This document shows, piece after piece, positions 17,710-26,064 of a stretch of DNA of 64,000 nt. The notes below the pieces were generated by a model. The model worked only from the letters and a program-made list of their open reading frames with translations. It did not search any database and was not told the DNA's origin. A program made the position numbers and the translations under genes. The DNA comes from JABJOR01 sp965603075 (GTDB lineage: Bacteria; Pseudomonadota; Alphaproteobacteria; Rhodospirillales; Casp-alpha2). The stretch spans positions 1-64,000 of the forward strand of contig CBFDBO010000004.1 in assembly GCA_965603075.1 (NCBI GenBank). Reading direction: 5' to 3'. Within the stretch, counting starts at the first letter, position 1; the number at the start of each line of letters is the position of its first letter.

Positions 17710-19562
17710 TTGTTATCTTCCTGCAAATCCTTTTGCACAGCTTTGATGGCATCAGCAAGTAATTCATTATGTTCTTTAATGATGGCTGAGTAGGCATCGT
17801 TTTCATACGCGTTGAGGGTGGGATCATAAACACGGGACATTTTTACAATGGCTTCGCGATCATGCTGGACATACAAATCAGCGACATTCTCAACGTGATC
17901 GTGATTTTCGCCCAGTGCTTCTAGTGTATATTTTCCGGCTCGTACGGCTGAATCAAATGTTTCGCGCACGATGTCGTTGGCTCCCGCGCGATAAAGTTCA
18001 TACACATGATCTCGATCTGATGCCCTTGCAACGATATGGAGGTCGGTGCGTTCACGGCGCATAAATTTAACCATTTCTACAGCCCGTTCACGATCATCGA
18101 TGGCAACGACGACGGCCTTCACCTGTTGCAAGCCGGCGGCGTGTAATAAATCGGGCCGTGACGCATCACCATAGAATGTCCGAACCCCAAAGCGCCGCAT
18201 ACCATCAACCAACGAGCTTTTGTGATCCAGCACAATGGTTTTGTATCCAGTGGACAGCAATAAGCGATTGATGATTTGTCCGAAACGGCCGTGTCCGGCG
18301 ATAATAACCGATCCACTCTCGTCAATTTCATCGGCTTGGCGATCATCCCCGATGATCTGTCGACCAGCAATAAATTTATCATAGATAATATAGAGGAAAG
18401 GCGTTGCCAGCATGGAAAGAGCCACCACCAGCGATAACGTTTTTGAGATTTCCAGCGGCAATACATGGTTTTGTGTGCTGAAGCTCAATAAGACGAAACC
18501 AAACTCCCCCACTTGAGAAAGGCCCAACGCCATCAACCATCCGCCTGCGCTTGGTAAATGCATGATACGTGAAATGACGAGAAGAATACCAAGCTTAACG
18601 GCGATGACAGCCGCGGTCATGCTGAGGATGGGGCCATAGTCGTCGACCAGTAAATTAAGATCAATGCCGGCGCCAACAGTGATGAAAAATAGACCCAATA
18701 ATAAACCTTTAAACGGGGCGATATCACTTTCTAGTTCGTGTTTATACTCGCTGTTAGCAAGGACCACCCCGGCTAAGAACGTACCAAGTGCCGGAGAAAG
18801 CCCCACCAATTCCATCAACAATGCAATGGCGATAATCATAAATAGTGCTGCGGCGGTGAAGATTTCCCGCAAATGGGATTCGGCAATAAAGCGAAACAAC
18901 GGACGGGACAAATATTGCCCCCCAAAGATCACCACGCCAATGGCGGCAAGGGTCACTAAGCCCTGTACCCATCCGGGTAAGTTTCCAATTAAATTGTGCG
19001 AGCCTCCATGGTCAGCGTTTTCAAGGTTGACACCCGTGTCCATTAATTCGGGTAATGCCAGAAGCGGGATTAAGGCCAGCATGGGGATGACGGCGATATC
19101 TTGGAATAATAATACCGAAAAACTACCCTGACCGCCTTCGGATTTAATCAAGCCTTTCTCATTCAGGGTCTGCAGGGCAATTGCGGTGGATGACATGGCC
19201 CCAATCAAGCCAATGGCAATGGATGTTTGCCACACCACGCCAAGGGCCATAGCAATACTGGCTATAATAACGATGGTCAGTCCTACCTGTAATCCACCCA
19301 GACCAATCAGTCGGGCGCGCATCGCCCATAACATCTTGGGTTCAAGTTCAAGACCCACAATAAATAACATCATCACCACACCAAATTCGGCGAAGTGTTG
19401 TAGGTCCTGTGATTCAGCCCCCACAAAACCAAGGACCGGGCCAATAACGATCCCAGCGATTAAATACCCCAATACGGAGCCCAATCCAAAACGCTTAGCA
19501 AGCGGTACGGTTATGACGGCGGCGCATAGATATATAAAAGCCTGAAAAAGAAAACTGCTCAT
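17706..19562 (-). CDS. kefB: Kef-type K+/H+ antiporter with RCK/TrkA-N domain
   Basis: A cation:proton antiporter of the CPA2 family, 618 residues from the preferred start. About twelve hydrophobic helices occupy the first 390 residues (VLGYLIAGIVIGPVLGFVG, ALGTFLAGVVLANSEY). A cytoplasmic RCK domain follows from about 410 with the nucleotide-binding loop AGHGRFGQIINRLL, then a short acidic tail. The open frame continues to 19595, but the ATG at 19562 (MSSFLFQAF) is preceded by AAGG at good spacing. The family extrudes potassium in response to electrophile or redox stress, gated by glutathione adducts; that gating is inferred. Its 3' end overlaps the LysR gene's end by 4 bases. Confidence 0.88.
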   Translation of the reverse strand: MSSFLFQAFIYLCAAVITVPLAKRFGLGSVLGYLIAGIVIGPVLGFVGAESQDLQHFAEFGVVMMLFIVGLELEPKMLWAMRARLIGLGGLQVGLTIVIIASIAMALGVVWQTSIAIGLIGAMSSTAIALQTLNEKGLIKSEGGQGSFSVLLFQDIAVIPMLALIPLLALPELMDTGVNLENADHGGSHNLIGNLPGWVQGLVTLAAIGVVIFGGQYLSRPLFRFIAESHLREIFTAAALFMIIAIALLMELVGLSPALGTFLAGVVLANSEYKHELESDIAPFKGLLLGLFFITVGAGIDLNLLVDDYGPILSMTAAVIAVKLGILLVISRIMHLPSAGGWLMALGLSQVGEFGFVLLSFSTQNHVLPLEISKTLSLVVALSMLATPFLYIIYDKFIAGRQIIGDDRQADEIDESGSVIIAGHGRFGQIINRLLLSTGYKTIVLDHKSSLVDGMRRFGVRTFYGDASRPDLLHAAGLQQVKAVVVAIDDRERAVEMVKFMRRERTDLHIVARASDRDHVYELYRAGANDIVRETFDSAVRAGKYTLEALGENHDHVENVADLYVQHDREAIVKMSRVYDPTLNAYENDAYSAIIKEHNELLADAIKAVQKDLQEDNN

Positions 19563-19634
19563 ATTAAAAGACCTTAGGTTATAGCATACAATCAAACTAA
19601 TTTAAGGAACTGGAAAAAGCTCGCTTTTATGTTG

Positions 19635-20528
19635 TTAAGTTAGAGAACGTTTCTGGCGTTCTAAATATAGAACGATCAAGCCACTGGCGATAATCAGGGC
19701 CGCACCGAAAAGGGCAATGGGGCGGGGCAGGTCGTTCCAGATAATATAACCATAAAATAACCCCCATATGATCAGAGTATATTGAAACGGCGCAACGACA
19801 GATGAGGGACTGAGGCTAAGCGCCTTGTTCATAAGATAATGCGCGGTTGTCGCCACAAAGCCAAGCACGCCCAGTAGCATAAAGTCCGTATAGGTGGGTG
19901 TGACCCAAGCAAAGGGTAAGGTTACGGAGCCCGCAATAGCCACACCCGTGGTTTGAAATGTTATGAGACTTAAGCCCCCGGTGCCACGAAGATAACGCGT
20001 TAAGATCAACATAAGGGCTAGGATTAAACTACCCAATAGAGCGATCAGGGCCGGGGGGGACAGGGCGGCCTCAGTGGGCGGAAAAATTAAGATCACCCCC
20101 ATAAACCCTATTATAACAGCCGCCCAACGGCGGGGGCCAACTTTTTCGCCGAGCAAGGGCACCGAAAGGGCGGTCAAAAATAACGGTGAGGCCAAATAAA
20201 ACATAAACACATCGGCCAAGGGTAAATATCGTGCAGCCCAGTAAAAACAGCCGACTTCTGCCGCGACCAAACCAACCCGCAAGATTTGTAAACCCGGTCG
20301 TTCCAAATAACGAATACGGCGTAATTCACCCCTGTGCCATGCCAGCGGTATGAGAATAATCAAGGCGGCCAGTGATCGCAGCGCGATTAATTGCCCCACG
20401 GGGTAAGTGGCAACCAGCCACTTGCCAAGCGCGTCATTACTGGCAAACATGGCCATAGCAAACAACATAAAAATAATGCCACTATTTATGCTGCTATTTT
20501 CAGGTGATTGTGTGTTAAGTTGTGCCAT
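19635..20528 (-). CDS. EamA/DMT-family transporter
   Basis: An inner-membrane carrier of about 297 residues with ten hydrophobic helices in two EamA repeats (first near IMFMLFAMAMFASNDALGKW-like sequence, second after GTGGLSLITFQTTG). The start chosen is the ATG at 20528 (MAQLNTQSP); the frame continues upstream to 20576 but that part overlaps the promoter of the divergent gene. It resembles RhaT/SAM-exporter-like members, but the substrate is not decidable. Confidence 0.85.
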   Translation of the reverse strand: MAQLNTQSPENSSINSGIIFMLFAMAMFASNDALGKWLVATYPVGQLIALRSLAALIILIPLAWHRGELRRIRYLERPGLQILRVGLVAAEVGCFYWAARYLPLADVFMFYLASPLFLTALSVPLLGEKVGPRRWAAVIIGFMGVILIFPPTEAALSPPALIALLGSLILALMLILTRYLRGTGGLSLITFQTTGVAIAGSVTLPFAWVTPTYTDFMLLGVLGFVATTAHYLMNKALSLSPSSVVAPFQYTLIIWGLFYGYIIWNDLPRPIALFGAALIIASGLIVLYLERQKRSLT

Positions 20529-20574
20529 ATAAATGCGCGCCAAAAAAAGGTGTTTGATAACAAGCGAGACTGCC

Positions 20575-21180
20575 ATGAGTGATAAACCAAGCTCATTAGA
20601 ATCAAATACAGCAATTGAGGCTAATGCACTATGCCAAAAATGCGGAATTTGTTGCGATGGGACGTTGTTTTCTCATGTCAGTATAAACATTGACGAATAC
20701 GAGGCGTTGAAAAAATCGCCGCTTGATATTTACGAAAAATCAAAAGGCAAATATGCCTTTAAACAAAAGTGTGCCTGTTTGATTAAAAATGTGTGCACGG
20801 CCTATGCATCACGCCCTTCAACGTGTCAGAACTTTAATTGTGATATTCAAAGGAAGGTCATGAATGGCCGTGAAACGCTGGACGAAGGGCAACGAATTGT
20901 TGTTATGATCAAACAGCATGTATCTTGGATCAAAGGCAACAGTGAGGCTAAAACAATACCAGAAATATCCAATTCAAGTTTTCGTGAGTTTTTGATTGCC
21001 TATTTAAAACACGCGAATGCAAACTTAGTGGGCAAAGATATCACACCAAACCAAAAAGCCTTTATTCATAAAATATTTGAATACACAAAAATTGCGGATC
21101 GATATTTTCATGTAACGAGCTTGCTCACCAGATCTGCGGCATTGGTTCAAAAACTAAACGCCGATAAAAGGCCGGAATAA
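20575..21180 (+). CDS. YkgJ-family putative zinc/iron-chelating protein
   Basis: A 201-residue cytoplasmic protein with the cysteine pattern of the YkgJ/CxxCxxCC family: CQKCGICCDG near the N-terminus and two further cysteine groups, KQKCACLIKNVCTAYASRPSTC and FNCDI. These cysteines probably bind iron-sulfur or zinc. The frame is open from 20533, but the ATG at 20575 (MSDKPSSLES) avoids overlapping the opposite promoter. The C-terminal half (FREFLIAYLKHANANL) is not a known enzyme. The function is unknown; some relatives are tied to protein or flagellin lysine methylation. Confidence 0.7.
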   Translation: MSDKPSSLESNTAIEANALCQKCGICCDGTLFSHVSINIDEYEALKKSPLDIYEKSKGKYAFKQKCACLIKNVCTAYASRPSTCQNFNCDIQRKVMNGRETLDEGQRIVVMIKQHVSWIKGNSEAKTIPEISNSSFREFLIAYLKHANANLVGKDITPNQKAFIHKIFEYTKIADRYFHVTSLLTRSAALVQKLNADKRPE

Positions 21181-21368
21181 TTCACTTATCCCGACCTTAT
21201 ATAAATTTAGTCGCTTCTTATTTAAAAGCACCCGCTCAATAGAACCGGCGATGATGAGTATCATACGATCAATAGACTATTGTGCTTTCTTCTTGATTTC
21301 AGTCAATTAGACGTTGTTTTTTTAGGGGCATAATTTTCAAATTTCTCGTCGTCGTTTGAAATTATTTA

Positions 21369-21399
21369 TTGACATATATTCTATTTGCGTTAAATAGAA
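21369..21399 (+). promoter_or_regulatory. Promoter with overlapping inverted-repeat operator of the ArsR gene
   Basis: TTGACA at 21369-21374 is followed after 16 bases by TAAATA at 21391-21396. An exact inverted repeat, TTCTATTT-N5-AAATAGAA (21379-21399), covers the spacer and the -10 box, the expected place for an autorepressor operator. The predicted transcription start falls at or next to the ATG at 21403, so the mRNA may be leaderless. Confidence 0.6.
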
Positions 21400-21402
21400 A
21401 GT

Positions 21403-21726
21403 ATGAAAAATAAACCTGACATGAAATTAATGGAAGCCAATTCGGAAATAGCGGCGCGATTTTTAAAATCGATGGCCAACCCGCTCCGACTTCGCATTCT
21501 ATGTAAGTTGATTGATACCGAGATGACGGCTGGTGATCTCAGTAGAGATTTAAATATCTCACAAGCAAACCTTTCCCAGCACCTGACATGGCTGAAGAAA
21601 GAAAACCTTGTCAAATTCAGACGAGAAGGCACCGTAATTTTTTACACGTTATCGGGCATAGAAATCATTCCCTTAATGAATGTCCTTTACGGAATGTTTT
21701 GCTTGGTGGATCATAAGAAAAGCTGA
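21403..21726 (+). CDS. ArsR-family repressor, SqrR/BigR (persulfide-sensor) type
   Basis: A 107-residue dimeric winged-helix repressor. The DNA-reading helix is in ISQANLSQHLTWLKKENLV and the wing is RREGTVIFYTL. Two cysteines, Cys34 (RILCKL) and Cys100 (LYGMFCLV), occupy the positions that form a sulfide-bridged pair in SqrR, BigR and YgaV, while the metal-site motif ELCVCDL of true ArsR/SmtB is absent. It should leave DNA on exposure to persulfide or oxidants. It stands 106 bases upstream of an RND pump operon, its likely target. The functional class is inferred from the cysteine positions. Confidence 0.8.
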   Translation: MKNKPDMKLMEANSEIAARFLKSMANPLRLRILCKLIDTEMTAGDLSRDLNISQANLSQHLTWLKKENLVKFRREGTVIFYTLSGIEIIPLMNVLYGMFCLVDHKKS

Positions 21727-21832
21727 ATTAACCAAGTTAATAATTTAATATTTAAGACATCAGCTCAATTTTCAAACACGCATGATTTATGAGCAATAAA
21801 TCGATTGAGCCTTCAACATGAGAGACCGTAAG

Positions 21833-22831
21833 ATGAAACATATATCGTTGAACACATTAATCATCGCCCTGAGCTTGGTTGTTCTTCAAGCCACTTCTGC
21901 CCTTGCCAGTGAAATGTTCACCGTCAGCGAAAAACAGATAGATCAATATAAAGCTGTCTTTGCAACGGTGGAAAGTGTCGATGTAGTTGTCGCGCGTGCT
22001 AGAATTGGTGGCACAATTACAAAACTTAATATGGATGAAGGTGACGCGGTTACGGCGGGTGATGTTGTTGCGGTGGTCAATGACCCGAAGTTAAGATTGC
22101 AATTGGTTGCGCTGGATGCTCGAATTGATTCCCTGAAAGCCCAGAAGAAATTGGCAGAAATCGATTTAACCCGCGCCGATAAACTTCGTAAGTCAGGATC
22201 GGGTAGCCAAGCCAGGCTCGATGAAGCACAAACAAATGTTGATGTTGTCGATAAAAACATCAAAGCCATGATGGCTGAACGTAATGTGATTTTACAACGC
22301 CAGTCAGAAGGCAAAGTTCTGGCCCCTTCCACGGGTCGTGTCTTGATGGTCAATGTGACCGACGGTGCCGTGATCATGCAAGGCGAGCCTATTGGCACCA
22401 TTGCACAGGAAGCTTATCGATTGCGTATGCACTTACCAGAACGGCATGCACGTTTTCTAAAAACGGGTGACCTGGTTCAGGTGGGCATGCATGGTAATGG
22501 CGAAACCTTAAAGCAAGGTACTGTTCGTCAGGTTTATCCACAATTGGATGGGGGGCGTGTTGTAGCCGATGTAGAAGTCGATGGCTTAGGAGACTTCTTT
22601 GTTGGTGAGCGTACGGCTGTCTATGTCCTCACCGGAACAAAGGCAACCATGATGGTTCCGCGAGAATTTTTAATTAAAAAGTTTGGCCTGACGTTTGTTC
22701 ACCTCAAAGATGTGGGGGAAATCGTTGTTGAAAGAGGGGTTAGCGCCGATACCGAAGTTGAAATTATTTCTGGTCTTAATGCGGGCGACATCATCCTTTT
22801 GCCCGTATCCACACCCAGTGCGAAGAATTAG
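21833..22831 (+). CDS. RND efflux periplasmic adaptor (MFP/HlyD family)
   Basis: A 332-residue membrane-fusion protein that links an inner-membrane RND pump to an outer-membrane channel. The signal peptide covers residues 1-26 (LIIALSLVVLQATSALAS). The biotin-lipoyl halves (ARIGGTITKLNMDEGDAV and GKVLAPSTGRVLMV) flank a coiled-coil hairpin, and beta-barrel and membrane-proximal domains follow. The start chosen, 21833, skips five residues of an earlier in-frame ATG at 21818. Nine bases separate it from the pump gene. No outer-membrane channel gene is nearby, so a TolC encoded elsewhere is presumably shared. Confidence 0.88.
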   Translation: MKHISLNTLIIALSLVVLQATSALASEMFTVSEKQIDQYKAVFATVESVDVVVARARIGGTITKLNMDEGDAVTAGDVVAVVNDPKLRLQLVALDARIDSLKAQKKLAEIDLTRADKLRKSGSGSQARLDEAQTNVDVVDKNIKAMMAERNVILQRQSEGKVLAPSTGRVLMVNVTDGAVIMQGEPIGTIAQEAYRLRMHLPERHARFLKTGDLVQVGMHGNGETLKQGTVRQVYPQLDGGRVVADVEVDGLGDFFVGERTAVYVLTGTKATMMVPREFLIKKFGLTFVHLKDVGEIVVERGVSADTEVEIISGLNAGDIILLPVSTPSAKN

Positions 22832-22840
22832 GATCAGATC

Positions 22841-25800
22841 ATGAAACTAGGAATTTCCGGGGTTATAACTAAAGCTTTCATTCAATCACCCTTAACACCC
22901 TTAATTTTAATGGCTTCCTTAATTGTTGGTGGCATTGCCTTAACCTCGCTGCCCCGTGAAGAAGAGCCGCAAATCAGCGTGCCGATGGTGGATATTTTAA
23001 TTTCTGCCAATGGCCTAAACGCCGAAGATGCCATGGAGTTGGTAACCGAACCGCTAGAAGATATCATCAAGGGGATCAGCAACGTAGAGCATGTCTATTC
23101 TCAAACAGAAGATGACCGGGTTATGGTTACCGCTCGGTTTGATGTGGGAACAGACGAGGATATCGCCATTATCCGAGTTCACGAAAAAATTCGCGCAAAT
23201 ATTAATGTTTTGCCCAAAGGGGTTTCTGAACCCTCTATCATTGGCAAAGGCATTAATGATGTTGCCATTGTGACATTTACCATTACCCCCAAACTGGATG
23301 CCCAGGACCATTGGGATCATAATAGCCTCTACACCTTGGCTGAAGAATTACAGCATGAATTGGTAAAGGTTGACCAAGTTGGGTTGAGTTATATTGTTGG
23401 GGGCGCCCCATCACAAATTCGCATTGAACCCGATCCAGAGAAATTGTCTCTGTATGGTGTAACGCTAAACCAATTGGTCGGCAAAATTAATAATGCAAAC
23501 CGTTCGTTCGAAGCAGGTATGGTCCGTGATGGCAATAAATCAATTTCTGTCATGGCTGGGCAAACATTAAATGGCGTGTCGGAAATCGGTCAATTATTAA
23601 TCACCACCAGCGATGGACGCCCCGTCTATGTAAAAGACGTTGCCAATATTGTCTATGGTGCCAGCCAAGAAGAAAGTCGGGTTTGGCATATGGCGCAAGA
23701 AGGTGATGTAACAGAAGGTGAGGCAACAAAACTTACTTCAACACCCGCCGTTACCATCGCTTTTGCAAAACGCCAAGGTGCCAATGCGGTTGAAGTGGCA
23801 CAGGACCTGATTAGCCGTTTGGACAATTTAAAAGGTAAGTTGGTACCAGAGACTATTTCGATTGTGGAAACCAGGAATTATGGCGCGACGGCTCTTGAAA
23901 AAGCTGATGAGCTTCTATTCCATCTGGCCCTTGCAACCGTATCAATCGTTATTTTGGTAACGCTTGCCCTTGGTTGGCGTGAAGGCGCGGTTGTGGCCGT
24001 TGTTGTTCCGACAACCATTTTGTTGACGTTGTTTGCGTCATGGTTGATGGGCTATACCATTAACCGGGTCAGCCTCTTCGCGTTGATTTTCTCCATTGGT
24101 ATCATGGTTGATGACGCCATTGTGGTTGTCGAAAATATTGTCCGCCATTGGCGTATGCGCGATGGACGTACATCACTGCAAGGGGCCATTGACGGTGTTG
24201 CGGAAGTGGGCAATCCAACCATTATCGCAACCCTGACCATTGTAGCAGCCCTTCTGCCCATGATGTTTGTATCTGGCTTGATGGGTCCCTACATGAGCCC
24301 CATTCCAGCCAATGCATCCGCCGCCATGTTGTTTTCGTTTTTTGTGGCTGTGATTGTTACGCCGTGGATGATGCTTAAAATTGCCGGTAAAAAGTTCGAA
24401 GATAACGAGGTGGATTTTGCCGGTGACGTCGATCACGAAATTGGCAAGATGGGACGCTTCTATATGAAAATAGCGGCCCCCTTACTAAAAGGTAAACTCC
24501 GTTCCAAAATTTTCCTCGGCGTCGTCTTTATCGCCACAATTGCGTCAACGGGATTATTCTACACGCGCGATGTTACTGTGAAATTATTGCCCTTTGATAA
24601 TAAGTCAGAGCTGCAAATTGTTGTGGACTTACCCGAAGGCTCTACGCTTGAAGCTACTGACCGTGTCTTGAAACAAGCCGCCGACGCGATCGCTGGTTTG
24701 CCAGAGCTTGCTCATATTCAGGCCTACGCTGGCACATCCATGCCCTTTAACTTTAATGGCTTGGTGCGTCACTATTATCTACGCAACAATCCTGAATTGG
24801 GTGACCTACAAGTTAATCTGAGCGCCAAGCATGAACGGGACCGCGAAAGTCACGATATTGCTCTGGACATTCGCGAACGCTTAAGCGGATTAGATGTGCC
24901 CGTGGGAACGTCCGTAAAGGTTGTCGAAGTACCACCCGGTCCGCCTGTTCTTGCAACGTTGCTTGCCGAAATATATGGACCTGATGCAGAGAGCCGTAGA
25001 GACGCCGCCGCAAAAGTACGCGGTGTCTTTGAAAGTGTTGACTTCATCACCGATGTGGATGATTCCTTTGGGGCACCACAAGAACGGTTGCGTATCGAAA
25101 TCGATCAAGAAAATCTAGAGTTCCACGGCGTTGAAGAACAAGCCGTCTATGACACTTTGGAAGCCTTGCTGGGTGGGGTTCCTGTTGGGTATTCCCATCG
25201 TGGGGAAGGGGCAGAGCCCGTGGCAATCACCGTACAGTTGCCTAAATCATCCCTCACCATGAACGAGTCACTTTTGTCTACCCCCGTGCCCTCTAGAAGT
25301 GGTGTGGTCGAGTTGGGTGATGTTGTCCAAGTGATTTCAGAGAAAGCCAGCTTCCCCTTGTTTCGCCGTGATGGCCGGTACGCGGAAATGGTAACGGCTG
25401 AAATGGCTGGCAGCTTTGAAGCCCCGATTTATGGCATGATGGCTGTTGAAGAGGCCATGGAAAACATTAACTGGAACGGTAATAAGCCCGTTGTTCTCTA
25501 TCATGGCCAACCCAAGGACGAGTCATACGTCTCGTTGTTATGGGATGGTGAGTGGGAGGTTACTTTCGTGACATTCCGCGACATGGGGGCGGCGTTTGCT
25601 GTGGCTATTTTGGGTATTTACCTGTTGGTCGTGGGACAGTTTGGCAGCTTTAAATTGCCGCTGGTTATCTTGACACCCGTACCCCTTACTTTGGTGGGTA
25701 TTATGTTGGGACATTGGGCGTATGATGCACCGTTCAGTGCAACATCGATGATTGGTTTTATTGCGCTGGCTGGTATTATTGTGCGGAACTCGATTTTACT

Positions 25801-26059
25801 AATCGATTTTATCCGTCATCGCCAGCCGAGCGGATTGCCCTTACGTACTATTCTTTTGGAAGCCGGGGCGATCAGGTTTAAACCGATCTTTTTAACCGCC
25901 GTTGCGGCGATGATTGGTGGATTGTTTATTCTCTCTGATCCGATCTTTCAGGGCTTAGCCATCTCGCTGGTCTTTGGGTTGGCATCGTCTACCGCCCTGA
26001 CCGTACTGGTCATTCCCGCCATCTACGTCATCTTGCGTGATGATGGGATTGATGTGTAG
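22841..26059 (+). CDS. RND-family efflux pump (AcrB/MdtB-like)
   Basis: A proton-driven trimeric efflux transporter, 1072 residues, in the usual range. Twelve membrane helices are arranged as one N-terminal helix, five after the first porter domain, one between, and five at the end. Conserved features include GIMVDDAIVVVENI with the proton-relay aspartates, the loop LPREEEPQISVPMVDI near the N-terminus typical of the hydrophobe/metal-related 'acriflavin resistance' group, and the C-terminal FIALAGIIVRNSILLIDFI. It is cotranscribed with the adaptor and probably repressed by the upstream ArsR protein. The substrate is unknown; persulfide-linked control would be unusual for a drug pump. Confidence 0.92.
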   Translation: MKLGISGVITKAFIQSPLTPLILMASLIVGGIALTSLPREEEPQISVPMVDILISANGLNAEDAMELVTEPLEDIIKGISNVEHVYSQTEDDRVMVTARFDVGTDEDIAIIRVHEKIRANINVLPKGVSEPSIIGKGINDVAIVTFTITPKLDAQDHWDHNSLYTLAEELQHELVKVDQVGLSYIVGGAPSQIRIEPDPEKLSLYGVTLNQLVGKINNANRSFEAGMVRDGNKSISVMAGQTLNGVSEIGQLLITTSDGRPVYVKDVANIVYGASQEESRVWHMAQEGDVTEGEATKLTSTPAVTIAFAKRQGANAVEVAQDLISRLDNLKGKLVPETISIVETRNYGATALEKADELLFHLALATVSIVILVTLALGWREGAVVAVVVPTTILLTLFASWLMGYTINRVSLFALIFSIGIMVDDAIVVVENIVRHWRMRDGRTSLQGAIDGVAEVGNPTIIATLTIVAALLPMMFVSGLMGPYMSPIPANASAAMLFSFFVAVIVTPWMMLKIAGKKFEDNEVDFAGDVDHEIGKMGRFYMKIAAPLLKGKLRSKIFLGVVFIATIASTGLFYTRDVTVKLLPFDNKSELQIVVDLPEGSTLEATDRVLKQAADAIAGLPELAHIQAYAGTSMPFNFNGLVRHYYLRNNPELGDLQVNLSAKHERDRESHDIALDIRERLSGLDVPVGTSVKVVEVPPGPPVLATLLAEIYGPDAESRRDAAAKVRGVFESVDFITDVDDSFGAPQERLRIEIDQENLEFHGVEEQAVYDTLEALLGGVPVGYSHRGEGAEPVAITVQLPKSSLTMNESLLSTPVPSRSGVVELGDVVQVISEKASFPLFRRDGRYAEMVTAEMAGSFEAPIYGMMAVEEAMENINWNGNKPVVLYHGQPKDESYVSLLWDGEWEVTFVTFRDMGAAFAVAILGIYLLVVGQFGSFKLPLVILTPVPLTLVGIMLGHWAYDAPFSATSMIGFIALAGIIVRNSILLIDFIRHRQPSGLPLRTILLEAGAIRFKPIFLTAVAAMIGGLFILSDPIFQGLAISLVFGLASSTALTVLVIPAIYVILRDDGIDV

Positions 26060-26064
26060 GATTA

